From Pseudoalteromonas prydzensis (GTDB lineage Bacteria > Pseudomonadota > Gammaproteobacteria > Enterobacterales > Alteromonadaceae): a stretch of 64,000 nt of DNA. The notes beneath the pieces were generated by a model. It worked only from the letters and a program-made list of their open reading frames with translations. It did no database searches and was not told the origin of the DNA. Location: the NCBI RefSeq assembly GCF_001661495.1, contig NZ_BDDT01000001.1, forward strand, positions 124,001-188,000, given 5' to 3'. The translations under genes and the position numbers were made by a program. Shown one piece after another: positions 26,956-36,056 of this stretch (the stretch's first letter is position 1; each line of letters begins with the position of its first letter).

Positions 26956-29877
26956 TTAAAAACTGTAATTAAACCCAGCGTAATAGCGACGACCTGAGTA
27001 ACTGGTATTCAACAAACGAGCATCGGTATCTTTACCCAAACGGGTTACCGACTCTGATTGCGTTAAATTAATTACCGCTGCGGTAAAGCTAAAGCTATCG
27101 GTAAAGTTATACGCGGCATTTACATCTACTTGCTGGTAAGGGTCTTGATACACGTTTAAACCACTATTAATACCGAGCACGGTTTCGCCTCGTTTATTGT
27201 ATGACGCGCGAATATTAAAGCTATCCCCTTCATAATAAACCGAAGTGTTATATTGATAGTCAGCGCTGCCTATTAATGGCGATTCAGCAAACTTTTCACC
27301 AGCAACCGTTACATCAGCCTGATTGGTATTGTTATATGTGTAGTTGGCATAAATACCAAAGCCGCTCTCAAAGGCATGTTGAATAAACACTTCCACCCCT
27401 TTAGAGACGGCATCGCTGCCATTACCTACCGTGCTATAAGGTGAAATAGTGATAGTACCAGCATCAACAACGCCTGCTTGGCCTGCAAATTCACGCTGTG
27501 AATCAATCACCAATGGCACCACAAAGTTATCCACCTTTTTATGAAATAACGCCACACCTAATGCAGAGCCTGGCGCATAGTAATACTCAACAGATAAATC
27601 GGCTTGTACTGACTCAAACGCTTTTAAATTTTTATTACCCCCACTGCCGCTAAACCCGGGTTGCTCGTTAAACGCAGCACGATCAGCAGCCCATTCATCA
27701 GATACGAAAGTAATACGCTGTTGACTGCCTAAATCACCATAATCGGGGCGCGACATCACTTTAGCAAGCGCGCCACGGACCACCACATCATCACTGGCAT
27801 CCCACGCAATATTTAAACTGGGTAATACGTGAGTGTCTGTTGTTTGTTGTGTGATCAATTGGTATTGCTCAATTAAGCGATCATCACCTGTGATCGGCTC
27901 GCCCGTTTCATCATCGGTTTCATCCAATAAAAAGGTATAGAGATCAGTTGAGGCGCTGGTGGTTTTAGTTTGCACTACCCGCACACCTAAATTACCGCGC
28001 AGATCACTGTATTCAAAATCCCCTTGCAAATAAAACGCGCTAATTTGCTCAGCAATATCATAGACAAAGTTATCTTCAATGCGGGTATACGGCACATAGT
28101 TACTGTAAATATAATCGCGATATTTATGCCAATTGATAGTCGGCATGAGGTTGATATTAAAACCACCAGCAATATTGCCCTCGCCCGCGCTGTTAAACAC
28201 ATCTTGCGCTGCTGGCATACCGTTATTCCATTGGTAACTATCAAATTGCGTAATGCCGCCGGCGCTTGCCTCACCTGCAGCAATATCAAAACTCGGATCA
28301 AGGAAAAAGTTGTTGCCCGTTTCGCGGTGCAGTGACGCATCACGGTATTTTGCACCAGTGCGAATAGTGGTCAATATGCCCCAATCAACATAAAAATCAA
28401 CGTCAGCTTGGTAGTAGTTTTCTGCTAAGGTGCTACGTGCAAAACTTGAATTCGATGAGCCGGCATCACGACCACCGCCAACACCTGCGAGTAAGTTATT
28501 CAATGTGTTAGGGTCAATCTGCATCGAAATACGGTCATCACTGATTGACCAAGCAGCACTTTGCGCTGCGTTCTCAATGTTACTTTGCCCTTCACCCGCG
28601 TTTGAGCTTTTATACGCTGCTTGCCAGCTTTCTTTTGGCCCGCCTTTGGCTTTAGTTTTACCCGCCACAAAACGTGCTTTAAAATTATCGCCTTCGTAGC
28701 TTAAGTTAAAATCAAAAGTATCAGAGCTAGACTCTTCATCTACATAACTGCCACGTAACCACGGCAATTGCATATCTTTTTCAACACCACTGGCCATGGC
28801 GCTATAGTCCATGCCATTGACAATTGTGCCACTTTCATCAAGTGTAATACCTGTTAAAAAGTCCGGATTTAGCGCCCATTCAGGCATATCAACGTGCGAT
28901 TCGCTGCGCTGTTGCTGTAAACTAAAACCAAAGTAATTAAAACCCAGTTCAATGCGATTAGTTGGTCGCCACTGAGTTGAAAACTGCACGCCTTCACGCT
29001 CACGCTTTTCATTTACTACAGAGCTGCGCACCACTTGCGGAAACCATATATTCTCATAACCTTGCCTGTTGGCATCAGTCACAACGCCCCAGTCATTACT
29101 GTTATTAACCGCATTGCCATTCACATCACTGGGCTGCGCGCCATTGTAGCGCCATACATTAGCATCAGTACCACCAGAGAGCGTACGATTGGTACGCTCT
29201 TGGCGCGTATAGCCAAGTAAAAAACCAACGCTATCACTATCGTTTTTCCATGAATACAAACCAGTAAACTGAGGCTCATAATCTTCTGTTACATCGGCAT
29301 AAGTAGTTTCAACATTAAAAACCCCCGAATTAGCCTCCATATCCAGCGGTTTGCGGCTATGCATTAATACCGTACCACCCACGCCACCTTCATCAAGGCG
29401 CGCTTCAGGTGATTTGAATACTTCAACACTTGCGATCATCGCCGATGGTAACAAAGCATAATCGAATGAACGCGATGGCTCCCCCGGTGATGAGGCAATA
29501 AAATTACCATTTAACTGCGTGTAAGTTAGATCAGACGATAAACCACGAATGCTCACCGTTGAACCTTCACCGCCTTCGCGGTCAATCACTACACCCGGTA
29601 CTCGTGCTAATGAATCAGCCACGTTTTTATCAGGGAATTTACCAATGTCTTCAGCAGTAATAGCATCCACAACAGAACTAGATAAACGCTTAACAGCTAA
29701 ATTTTCAGCCATACTTGAGCGAATACCTCGCACCTCAATCACTTCCATATCTTTTTCAGCTGGCGTGTTTGTTAACTGCTCGGCAGCAGCTACATTCATA
29801 GCACTAAAAACCGATAAACTAAGAACAGAAAAACGCAGCGATGCTGCTAAAGGTGAGTAACACGTTGAGGTTGCCAT
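26956..29877 (-). CDS. TonB-dependent receptor
   Basis: Outer-membrane receptor of 973 residues from ATG 29877. An upstream TTG at 29922 is possible but gives a poor signal peptide; from 29877 the leader ends near AMNVAAAEQ. It has a TonB-box-like MEVIEVRGIRSS, the plug (EDIGKFPDKNVADSLARVPGVVIDREGGEGSTVSIRGLSS) read in parts, and a long barrel ending YAGFNYSF. This is the subgroup with the IGKFPD plug motif often linked to polysaccharide or amino-sugar oligomers. There are no catabolic neighbours, so the ligand is unknown. The 12-bp palindrome at 30064-30090 lies about 190 bases upstream. Confidence 0.9.
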   Translation of the reverse strand: MATSTCYSPLAASLRFSVLSLSVFSAMNVAAAEQLTNTPAEKDMEVIEVRGIRSSMAENLAVKRLSSSVVDAITAEDIGKFPDKNVADSLARVPGVVIDREGGEGSTVSIRGLSSDLTYTQLNGNFIASSPGEPSRSFDYALLPSAMIASVEVFKSPEARLDEGGVGGTVLMHSRKPLDMEANSGVFNVETTYADVTEDYEPQFTGLYSWKNDSDSVGFLLGYTRQERTNRTLSGGTDANVWRYNGAQPSDVNGNAVNNSNDWGVVTDANRQGYENIWFPQVVRSSVVNEKREREGVQFSTQWRPTNRIELGFNYFGFSLQQQRSESHVDMPEWALNPDFLTGITLDESGTIVNGMDYSAMASGVEKDMQLPWLRGSYVDEESSSDTFDFNLSYEGDNFKARFVAGKTKAKGGPKESWQAAYKSSNAGEGQSNIENAAQSAAWSISDDRISMQIDPNTLNNLLAGVGGGRDAGSSNSSFARSTLAENYYQADVDFYVDWGILTTIRTGAKYRDASLHRETGNNFFLDPSFDIAAGEASAGGITQFDSYQWNNGMPAAQDVFNSAGEGNIAGGFNINLMPTINWHKYRDYIYSNYVPYTRIEDNFVYDIAEQISAFYLQGDFEYSDLRGNLGVRVVQTKTTSASTDLYTFLLDETDDETGEPITGDDRLIEQYQLITQQTTDTHVLPSLNIAWDASDDVVVRGALAKVMSRPDYGDLGSQQRITFVSDEWAADRAAFNEQPGFSGSGGNKNLKAFESVQADLSVEYYYAPGSALGVALFHKKVDNFVVPLVIDSQREFAGQAGVVDAGTITISPYSTVGNGSDAVSKGVEVFIQHAFESGFGIYANYTYNNTNQADVTVAGEKFAESPLIGSADYQYNTSVYYEGDSFNIRASYNKRGETVLGINSGLNVYQDPYQQVDVNAAYNFTDSFSFTAAVINLTQSESVTRLGKDTDARLLNTSYSGRRYYAGFNYSF

Positions 29878-30063
29878 TGAATGTGCGGGTCCATTACTGG
29901 TTAACAATTGTAAAGGCGGCAATTGTACACAGCCAGACTTAATGGATTGTTAACCATAACTTGCAAGTAACTGAATAGTTGAGTGAATTATGGTCATGCA
30001 GTTAAATTTAAATCAATACCTAACTTGATAAGGATTGCAAACGCTCGATACAATAACTTGTAC

Positions 30064-30090
30064 AATTTTGCAGACACTGTCTGCAAAATT
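30064..30090. promoter_or_regulatory. 27-base perfect palindrome upstream of the TonB receptor gene
   Basis: AATTTTGCAGAC and GTCTGCAAAATT flank ACT. The T-run lies before and the A-run after the stem on both strands, which is the reverse of an intrinsic terminator, so I read it as a protein-binding site. It lies between the yfhL stop codon and the receptor start. Confidence 0.4.
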
Positions 30091-30153
30091 TAAAACCTGT
30101 CATAAACGTATCTACAAAGCGTTTAAATTTTTCGGTAATAATGGGCAGTATTT

Positions 30154-30399
30154 TTAACCCATCAATCTCACATACTTTTCGGCCAGTTCATCTATACTTT
30201 CACGATGATTCGGATCGGGCTTTATACAATCAATGGGGCATACACTCACGCAAGTAGGCTTATCATAATGACCAACGCATTCAGTGCATTTGGCAGGATC
30301 GATTTGATAAATTTTAGCGCCCATGTAAATAGCTTCATTGGGGCACTCGGGATCGCACATGTCACAGTTAATGCATTTACTGTTTATTAGTAAAGCCAC
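30154..30399 (-). CDS. yfhL: YfhL-type 2[4Fe-4S] ferredoxin
   Basis: Small electron carrier of 81 residues. Cysteine pattern: CINCDMCDPECP, then CTECVGHYDKPTCVSVCPIDC, with the long insert between the second and third cysteines of cluster II that marks the YfhL/Allochromatium-type ferredoxins. It keeps the N-terminal MALLI of E. coli YfhL. These ferredoxins have very low potentials; YfhL-type ferredoxin has been proposed as a partner in tRNA hydroxylation by TrhP, whose gene lies 1.8 kb away here (suggestive only). It is single, on the minus strand. Confidence 0.93.
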   Translation of the reverse strand: MALLINSKCINCDMCDPECPNEAIYMGAKIYQIDPAKCTECVGHYDKPTCVSVCPIDCIKPDPNHRESIDELAEKYVRLMG

Positions 30400-30548
30400 T
30401 CACTAACCTCATTTATTAGAGCTAGTACTTCTAGCATAAATTTGCAGCCGTAAATTATGCATTTTATTCTGTGTTGCTTTGTTGATCTTAATCAATAAAA
30501 ATTATATTAGGTAATTCGCATTCAACCATTAACTTTACAACCAAGAAA

Positions 30549-30607
30549 TGGACACTATAATATCCATTAAGTTCATAAAAAAGCAACTTTGGATACAGTA
30601 ATGTCCA
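30549..30607 (+). promoter_or_regulatory. two mirror-image operators before hipB
   Basis: Site 1, TGGACA-N6-TATCCA, lies at 30549-30566 and site 2, TGGATA-N6-TGTCCA, at 30590-30607. Each is an imperfect palindrome, and site 2 is the half-site-swapped version of site 1. They are 41 bp apart (about four helical turns). The E. coli HipB operator TATCC-N8-GGATA has the same half-site core in a different spacing. They lie 53-111 bases upstream of hipB and are the likely autoregulatory sites. Confidence 0.6.
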
Positions 30608-30659
30608 ACGAGGTTCGTGAGGTTCTATTATTAATTATCTATTATTAAGCGAAGGTGAT

Positions 30660-30920
30660 GTGCAACTGGCTTTTGCCGAGCACTTAAAAGGGCTTCGAAA
30701 AAAAGCAAAAATGTCACGCGAGGCGTTAGCTAAAAAAAGCACAGTACCTGCTTCTACAATAAAAAAGTTTGAGGTTACAGGGCTTATTTCATTCAGACAG
30801 CTATTGCTTTTGTGGCAAACACTCGACGACTTAACTCGTTTATATGACTTAACAAAAGTGCCAGCTCAAAATAAAAATGCGCCAACGTCTATTGATCAGG
30901 TGTTAAACAATGGCCTTTAA
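30660..30920 (+). CDS. hipB: HipB-like antitoxin, XRE-family HTH
   Basis: An 86-residue DNA-binding antitoxin. It starts at GTG 30660 (AAGG a few bases upstream; no ATG in frame before it after the stop at 30618). The Cro/CI HTH spans about 8-62 (FAEHLKGLRKKAKMSREALAKKS, then STIKKFE). A C-terminal tail (QNKNAPTSIDQVL) probably contacts HipA. It overlaps hipA by 11 bases, as usual for antitoxin-first type II modules. It should repress its own promoter through the two upstream sites. Confidence 0.85.
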   Translation: MQLAFAEHLKGLRKKAKMSREALAKKSTVPASTIKKFEVTGLISFRQLLLLWQTLDDLTRLYDLTKVPAQNKNAPTSIDQVLNNGL

Positions 30921-32202
30921 ACCCATAGATAAGCTAGAAGTAAAACGAACATTATCAGATTCATCAGAGTTAATGGTGGGTGTACTTGCTCAAAATAGGC
31001 AAGGTATTTACTTTCAATTCGATCAAAGCTATTTAGACACTTACGGTAATCTTTCGCCATTTTCACTCGCCTTTAATAGAGAGGTTCAGTTAGCACCTAA
31101 AACCCCACATAATGGATTGCATGGGGTATTTTCTGATTGTTTGCCTGATGGGTGGGGGTTACTACTACAGGACCGTGTATTCAGACAAAATAATATAATG
31201 CCTAACTTTGTGACCCCAATGGACCGCTTATCTTTTGTTGGCCACTCGGCTATGGGCGCATTATCGTTTACACCTGAAACTCATTATGATGGCACAAATG
31301 ACGATGAGGCTGGTCTTGCTACATTAGGTCAACAAGCCCAAGCAATATTTGACGGGCAAACAGAAGAAGTGCTTTCTGCGTTAGTGGCTGCTGGCAGTTC
31401 CGGCGGTGCACGCCCTAAAGCTCAAATTTATTTTCCTGACAATAATATACAAGAATGTAGAACAAAGCCTAAAACGGGCGATGATGCTTGGTTAATCAAA
31501 TTCACATCCAAAAACCTCGCTTTAGGGCATGAGGAAGGGTTATGTGAAGCTGTATATTTGAATTTAGCTGAACAAGCGGGATTAAACCCACCTCAGAGAT
31601 TGCTAGTACCCGCCCCAGAAGGAACCGGTGCAAAGCAATGGCTTGCCTTAAAGCGATTCGATAGGTTTAAATTAATGGGTGGTAAAATGGGCTGCAAACA
31701 TATGCACAGTGCATGTGGCTTACTAGATGCTGATTTCCGTACGCCCACGTTAGATTATGAAGATTTAATTAAAGCGAGTCGTGTTTTATGCAAATCACCT
31801 GCTGCAGGACAATTACAATTTCGTCGAGCGATGTTTAATTTATTTAGCTGTAATCAAGATGATCACAGTAAAAACTGGGCTTTTTTACAAGAAGATTCAG
31901 GTGAGTGGGATTTAGCGCCTTTTTATGATGTAACCTTTAGTCCTCATCCCTTTAACGAGCATGCGACTTCATTTGCCGGATTTGGAAAAAATCCACCACT
32001 AAAAGCGATTCAAAAGCTGGCCTCTGCAGCAGGTTATGCAAATTGGAAGCAGGTACAAGTGATCATATCTGAAATAGCAGAGATTATTTTCAACTTTAAA
32101 GACACAGCTAAAGCGCTAGACGTAAATAAGCAAACGATTAACTTAATAGAGCAACAGCTTGATAATACGTACGCCATGAATAAGCATTTAATCGGTAGTT
32201 AA
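30910..32202 (+). CDS. hipA: HipA-type serine/threonine kinase toxin
   Basis: Toxin kinase of 430 residues; in E. coli HipA phosphorylates glutamyl-tRNA synthetase, stops translation and causes persistence. Domains: HipA N-terminal region about 10-120, P-loop-like AAGSSGGARPKAQIYF (about 161-175), HipA_C kinase core with NQDDHSKNW (Asn315 to Asn322) containing the catalytic aspartates, and LAPFYDVTFSP (Asp340) in the DFG position. All look intact, so the toxin should be active. Its stop codon overlaps that of the convergent trhP gene by four bases, leaving no space for a terminator. Confidence 0.92.
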   Translation: MAFKPIDKLEVKRTLSDSSELMVGVLAQNRQGIYFQFDQSYLDTYGNLSPFSLAFNREVQLAPKTPHNGLHGVFSDCLPDGWGLLLQDRVFRQNNIMPNFVTPMDRLSFVGHSAMGALSFTPETHYDGTNDDEAGLATLGQQAQAIFDGQTEEVLSALVAAGSSGGARPKAQIYFPDNNIQECRTKPKTGDDAWLIKFTSKNLALGHEEGLCEAVYLNLAEQAGLNPPQRLLVPAPEGTGAKQWLALKRFDRFKLMGGKMGCKHMHSACGLLDADFRTPTLDYEDLIKASRVLCKSPAAGQLQFRRAMFNLFSCNQDDHSKNWAFLQEDSGEWDLAPFYDVTFSPHPFNEHATSFAGFGKNPPLKAIQKLASAAGYANWKQVQVIISEIAEIIFNFKDTAKALDVNKQTINLIEQQLDNTYAMNKHLIGS

Positions 32203-33578
32203 ACAGCTTGCTTAAACGGATTGCGGGTGTCTTGGTTTTCATCCAAGTTACGCATTAATATCGCATGTTCTAAATCGATATTATCTGGCAGTGGAATTTT
32301 GACAATATGCCCTGAACCTTTGGCATCTGTGATGTTTTCGCCTTTTTTGTTTTCCATGCATTCAAGGGTAAAGCTAATATTACCTTTAGGGGTCATTAGC
32401 TCTAATGAATGACCTACACAGAATTTGTTTTTAACATCAATCTCAACCAAACCACTGTCACTACGCCCTAGTACCTCACCTACAAATTGTTGTTTATCGG
32501 ACACCGAATGACCGTATTCATAATTTTGATAATCTTGATGGGCGTGGCGTTTTAAAAAGCCTTCGGTATAACCGCGATGTGCTAAGTTTTCCAGCGTTTT
32601 AAATAAATTAGTATCGAATGGGCGCCCCGCTACGGCATCATCTATGGCTTTACGATAAACCTGTGCAGTACGCGCTACATAATAAAACGACTTAGTGCGG
32701 CCTTCTATTTTTAAGCTGTGTACGCCCATTTTTGTTAACTGCTCTACGTATTGTACGGCGCGTAAATCTTTTGAATTCATGATATATGTGCCGTGTTCAT
32801 CTTCAAACGCTGGCATGTATTCACCAGGGCGGCCTTGCTCTTCAAGCATTACAATATCATCGCTCGGCGCGCCTTCGCCTAGGGTTGGAATAACCGTGCT
32901 TGGGTCAAACTTGTGCACTATTTCGCCGGTTTCGTTTTCAGTGCCAGGTTTTACATCATAATTCCAACGGCACGCATTGGTGCAAGTGCCTTGGTTAGGA
33001 TCGCGCTTATTTATATAGCCTGAAAGTAAGCAACGCCCTGAATACGCCATACATAATGCGCCGTGCACAAATACCTCTAACTCTGTTTCTGGGCATAGCT
33101 GACGAATTTCAGCGATTTCTTCAAGCGATAACTCGCGCGATAATATTACTCGTTCAATACCTTGTTTTGCCCAAAACTGAACGCTTGCGTAATTAACTGC
33201 ATTGGCTTGGACTGATAGATGAATGGGCACCTGTGGCCACTTTTCACGCACTAGCATTATCAGCCCAGGATCTGACATGATCAGGGCATCGGGCCCCATC
33301 GCAATTACCGATTCAATATCGCGTAAGTATGAGTTGACTTTAGCATTATGTGGCGCGATGTTTGATACTACATAAAACTTTTTTTTCAGTGCGTGCGCTT
33401 CATCAATACCGACTTTAAGTGTTTCAAGGTCAAACTCATTATTACGTACCCTTAGGCTGTAACGAGGTTGCCCGGCATAAACGGCATCTGCACCATAAGC
33501 AAATGCGTAACGCATGTTTTTTAAACTGCCAGCAGGTGAAAGTAACTCGGGGATAAACGGGGTGATAATTGACGACAT
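32199..33578 (-). CDS. trhP: TrhP, tRNA 5-hydroxyuridine synthesis protein (U32 family)
   Basis: Prephenate-dependent tRNA U34 hydroxylation protein (formerly YegQ), 459 residues. I start it at ATG 33578, with GGAG just upstream; five earlier in-frame codons are less likely. It has the U32 barrel opening PELLSPAGSLKNMRYAFAYGADAVYAG and the cysteine cluster ALCMAYSGRCLLSGY plus GTCTNACRWNY expected for an iron-sulfur site, followed by the U32 C-terminal domain. The product gives 5-hydroxyuridine, later converted to cmo5U/mcmo5U. YfhL ferredoxin, encoded nearby, is a proposed redox partner in this pathway. Confidence 0.92.
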   Translation of the reverse strand: MSSIITPFIPELLSPAGSLKNMRYAFAYGADAVYAGQPRYSLRVRNNEFDLETLKVGIDEAHALKKKFYVVSNIAPHNAKVNSYLRDIESVIAMGPDALIMSDPGLIMLVREKWPQVPIHLSVQANAVNYASVQFWAKQGIERVILSRELSLEEIAEIRQLCPETELEVFVHGALCMAYSGRCLLSGYINKRDPNQGTCTNACRWNYDVKPGTENETGEIVHKFDPSTVIPTLGEGAPSDDIVMLEEQGRPGEYMPAFEDEHGTYIMNSKDLRAVQYVEQLTKMGVHSLKIEGRTKSFYYVARTAQVYRKAIDDAVAGRPFDTNLFKTLENLAHRGYTEGFLKRHAHQDYQNYEYGHSVSDKQQFVGEVLGRSDSGLVEIDVKNKFCVGHSLELMTPKGNISFTLECMENKKGENITDAKGSGHIVKIPLPDNIDLEHAILMRNLDENQDTRNPFKQAV

Positions 33579-33705
33579 GCGCGCTCCATACATAAAACTG
33601 GGGTCAAGCCAGTGGCATGAAAATAACCTGAAAGTCAGATCAAGTAATAAAGCGCGACAGTATAAGGTTAGTTAAATTTAGATGTTTTGATCGAAATCAT
33701 AAAAC

Positions 33706-35022
33706 TCACTTTAATTGATTGGCAAATTGACTTACTGCATCAACCACTTGCTGGGCACCTTTTTTAATATTAGTCATCACAATGCCAGACTCGTTTGACA
33801 GCTCTAACCCTTCTTGTGCTTTATCTTCACCTTGCTTAATGGCTTTCACACTTGACTGCGTTAAGGATTGATTTTTTTGTACCACTTCAACAATTTCCTC
33901 TGTGGCTTTACTGGTTCTAGATGCTAATTGACGCACTTCATCGGCGACTACCGCAAAACCTCGCCCTTGCTCACCTGCTCTTGCGGCTTCAATCGCAGCA
34001 TTCAATGCTAACAAATTAGTTTGATCGGCAATGCTACTAATGCTTTGTACTATGCTTGCTATTAACTGTGATTGTTTATCCAATGCTGATATTTCATCCC
34101 CTGCTTGCGACATTTGCACCGCAAGTTCGTTCATCACTTTGACTGCTTGCTCAATAACCGCAGCCCCTTGGTCGGCAAGGTGATCAGTTTCAATTGAAGT
34201 GCTATACGCAATATCAGCTGCTTCAGCTATAGCGAGCTCGCGCTCAACTTGCTCAGTAATAACAGTCGCGAATTTAACCACTTTATACAGTTCGTTTTGC
34301 TCATTGAAAATCGGGTTATAAGAAGCTTCAAGCCAAACCGTTCTCCCATAACTATCTATGCGTTTAAAACGGCTTGAAACGTACTCGCCTCTTTTGAGCT
34401 TTTTCCAAAAGGCATCATATTCAGCAGAGTTTGCCTCTTCAGGCTCACAAAAAATACGGTGATGTTGACCAACAATCTCTTTAAGTGAATACCCCATGCC
34501 AGCTAAAAAGTTTTCGTTTGCAGTTAATACAATGCCATTGGTATCAAACTCAATAACCGCCATGGCCCGATGCAAGGCTTTGATTAAATCTTGATGCTCG
34601 CGAGAGGTTTCAATCGTGCGCGTTAACACATTTGAATGCAAAGTAAACTCAATAGGCTTGCCTTGTTCGTCCACAACTGGTTGCAAAATACTTCTTAACC
34701 ACTCTTGTTCGCCATTGACATTAACAAACTGCAATGCACCAACCCAATGTTCACGCTGCTCTATTGCTTTTTTTAAGCTTTTAAAATGCCCAGTATCTCT
34801 GGCGTTACTTGGCACAAAATCTAGTAGCTTTTTTCCAATAAGTTGCTGTTCAGAGTAACCTAGCTCGTCTGCAAAGTTCTTATTTTGTGCTGTGACTAGC
34901 CCTGTTTTATCAATGATTAAAACCAGCATCTCTTCGTCTAAGCTTTTTTTAACCTGCTCTTGCTTAAAAAGCTTACTTTTTAATTCAGCATTCTCACTTT
35001 TTAGCGTTTTATTAAAAAACAT
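33706..35022 (-). CDS. soluble PAS-PAS methyl-accepting chemotaxis-type protein
   Basis: Cytoplasmic signalling protein of 438 residues from ATG 35022 (AGGA upstream). It starts with a short coiled coil (about 1-30), then has two PAS domains (about 35-150 and 155-275; [14 protein letters not shown] entry, GQHHRIF and [10 protein letters not shown] motifs; the second may bind heme or FAD). After these comes the receptor signalling hairpin with the highly conserved tip [38 protein letters not shown] (quoted in parts). It has no transmembrane segment and no HAMP domain, and the methylation helices are short. It resembles Aer/BdlA-like sensors that link redox or oxygen state to taxis or biofilm dispersal. 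Confidence 0.88.
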   Translation of the reverse strand: MFFNKTLKSENAELKSKLFKQEQVKKSLDEEMLVLIIDKTGLVTAQNKNFADELGYSEQQLIGKKLLDFVPSNARDTGHFKSLKKAIEQREHWVGALQFVNVNGEQEWLRSILQPVVDEQGKPIEFTLHSNVLTRTIETSREHQDLIKALHRAMAVIEFDTNGIVLTANENFLAGMGYSLKEIVGQHHRIFCEPEEANSAEYDAFWKKLKRGEYVSSRFKRIDSYGRTVWLEASYNPIFNEQNELYKVVKFATVITEQVERELAIAEAADIAYSTSIETDHLADQGAAVIEQAVKVMNELAVQMSQAGDEISALDKQSQLIASIVQSISSIADQTNLLALNAAIEAARAGEQGRGFAVVADEVRQLASRTSKATEEIVEVVQKNQSLTQSSVKAIKQGEDKAQEGLELSNESGIVMTNIKKGAQQVVDAVSQFANQLK

Positions 35023-35186
35023 ACTCACTTCCTGATATAAACATTGGTCACTTGAGCCAGAACAGCCGCCATACAAACTAAATATACGTTAGTGTAGTCT
35101 AAGTTGTTCACTTTGATACTCGTTTTAGGTAATTAATAATTAAACCAAAAAATAATAACCGCTTATTTTGCTCTATCCCAACACCT

Positions 35187-35339
35187 TTAGTTTTCAGAGA
35201 TTAATAGTTCCGTCGTTTCAAGCAAGATTTGCTGCTCATCAATGCCTATCTCTATATAAAATATATGGCTACTTTCAAATTCTGGTGCCTGATTGAGTTT
35301 TAAATTAAAGTAACGAGGCGCGCTTTTCCCCTCATCCAT
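35187..35339 (-). CDS. possible 50-residue small protein
   Basis: An open frame from ATG 35339 to TAA 35187 with a protein-like, acidic, well-mixed composition and no rare-codon runs. There is no good ribosome binding site before the ATG; an in-frame GTG five codons earlier has GAGG directly in front of it. It lies alone between the chemoreceptor and ndk genes, on the minus strand. I recognise no family. It may be a real small gene or the remnant of a longer one. Confidence 0.35.
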   Translation of the reverse strand: MDEGKSAPRYFNLKLNQAPEFESSHIFYIEIGIDEQQILLETTELLISEN

Positions 35340-35369
35340 TAAAATACAGCACACGCCTCATGAATAAAA

Positions 35370-35399
35370 TTAGGCATTTTTGTTTAAAACGCGTATAAT
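35370..35399 (+). promoter_or_regulatory. probable ndk promoter
   Basis: A consensus -10 box TATAAT lies at 35394-35399, 51 bases before the ndk start. The -35 element is weak (TTAGGC at 35370-35375 at 18-bp spacing). Confidence 0.55.
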
Positions 35400-35450
35400 T
35401 CGCGCCCGTTAATATTCACACTTTTACTTAAAAATTATTGGAGCATAAAG

Positions 35451-35882
35451 ATGGCTTTAGAGCGTACTTTCTCAATCGTAAAACCTGATGCAGTTGCTAA
35501 AAACCACATCGGCGCTATCTACAACCGTTTCGAAACTGCTGGCCTTAAAATCGTTGCAGCTAAAATGGTTCACCTTTCACAAGAGAAAGCGGAAGGTTTC
35601 TACGCAGAGCACAGCGAGCGTCCTTTCTTTGGTGCTTTAGTATCTTTCATGACGTCTGGCCCAGTAATGGTTACCGTTCTTGAAGGCGAAAACGCTGTTC
35701 TTAAAAACCGCGAAATCATGGGTGCTACTAACCCTGCTGAAGCACTAGCTGGTACTTTACGTGCTGACTACGCTGATAGCATCGACGAAAATGCGGTTCA
35801 CGGCTCTGACGCTGTTGAATCTGCTGCTCGCGAAATCGCGTATTTCTTCGCTGACGAAGAGCTTTGCCCACGTACTCGTTAA
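35451..35882 (+). CDS. ndk: nucleoside diphosphate kinase
   Basis: Transfers the gamma-phosphate of ATP to nucleoside diphosphates by a phosphohistidine relay, keeping NTP and dNTP pools in balance. At 143 residues it is full length. Active-site His117 is in [12 protein letters not shown], and the N-terminal [12 protein letters not shown] and ERPFF segments are conserved. TTGGAG lies about eight bases before the ATG. Codon use is that of a highly expressed gene. It precedes rlmN as in E. coli, but a strong terminator lies between. Confidence 0.98.
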   Translation: MALERTFSIVKPDAVAKNHIGAIYNRFETAGLKIVAAKMVHLSQEKAEGFYAEHSERPFFGALVSFMTSGPVMVTVLEGENAVLKNREIMGATNPAEALAGTLRADYADSIDENAVHGSDAVESAAREIAYFFADEELCPRTR

Positions 35883-35920
35883 TTCGAGTTTCACAGCTAA
35901 CACTGTGACGCAAAGTAAGA

Positions 35921-35943
35921 AAAGGGCTTTCGGGCCCTTTTTT
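35921..35943 (+). terminator. intrinsic terminator of ndk
   Basis: Stem AAAGGGC / GCCCTTT with a 6-base loop, ending in a run of six T (35938-35943). A separate inverted repeat TCACAG / CTGTGA lies just before it at 35891-35908. Confidence 0.9.
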
Positions 35944-36056
35944 AGTCATTAACTAAGCAATTAAACAGCTGTTTAGCTAATGACTAAGCTGGTCGAATTG
36001 TGTACAATTCATCCCCGTAAATTTTTATCACCACCGTCACTGATTAAGGTTGTTTC

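Noticed and set aside
29878..29922. TTG start extending the TonB receptor by 15 residues
   Set aside because: It gives a poor signal peptide; ATG 29877 yields a normal leader.
30064..30090. Terminator reading of the 27-base palindrome after yfhL
   Set aside because: T-run before and A-run after the stem on both strands, the opposite of an intrinsic terminator.
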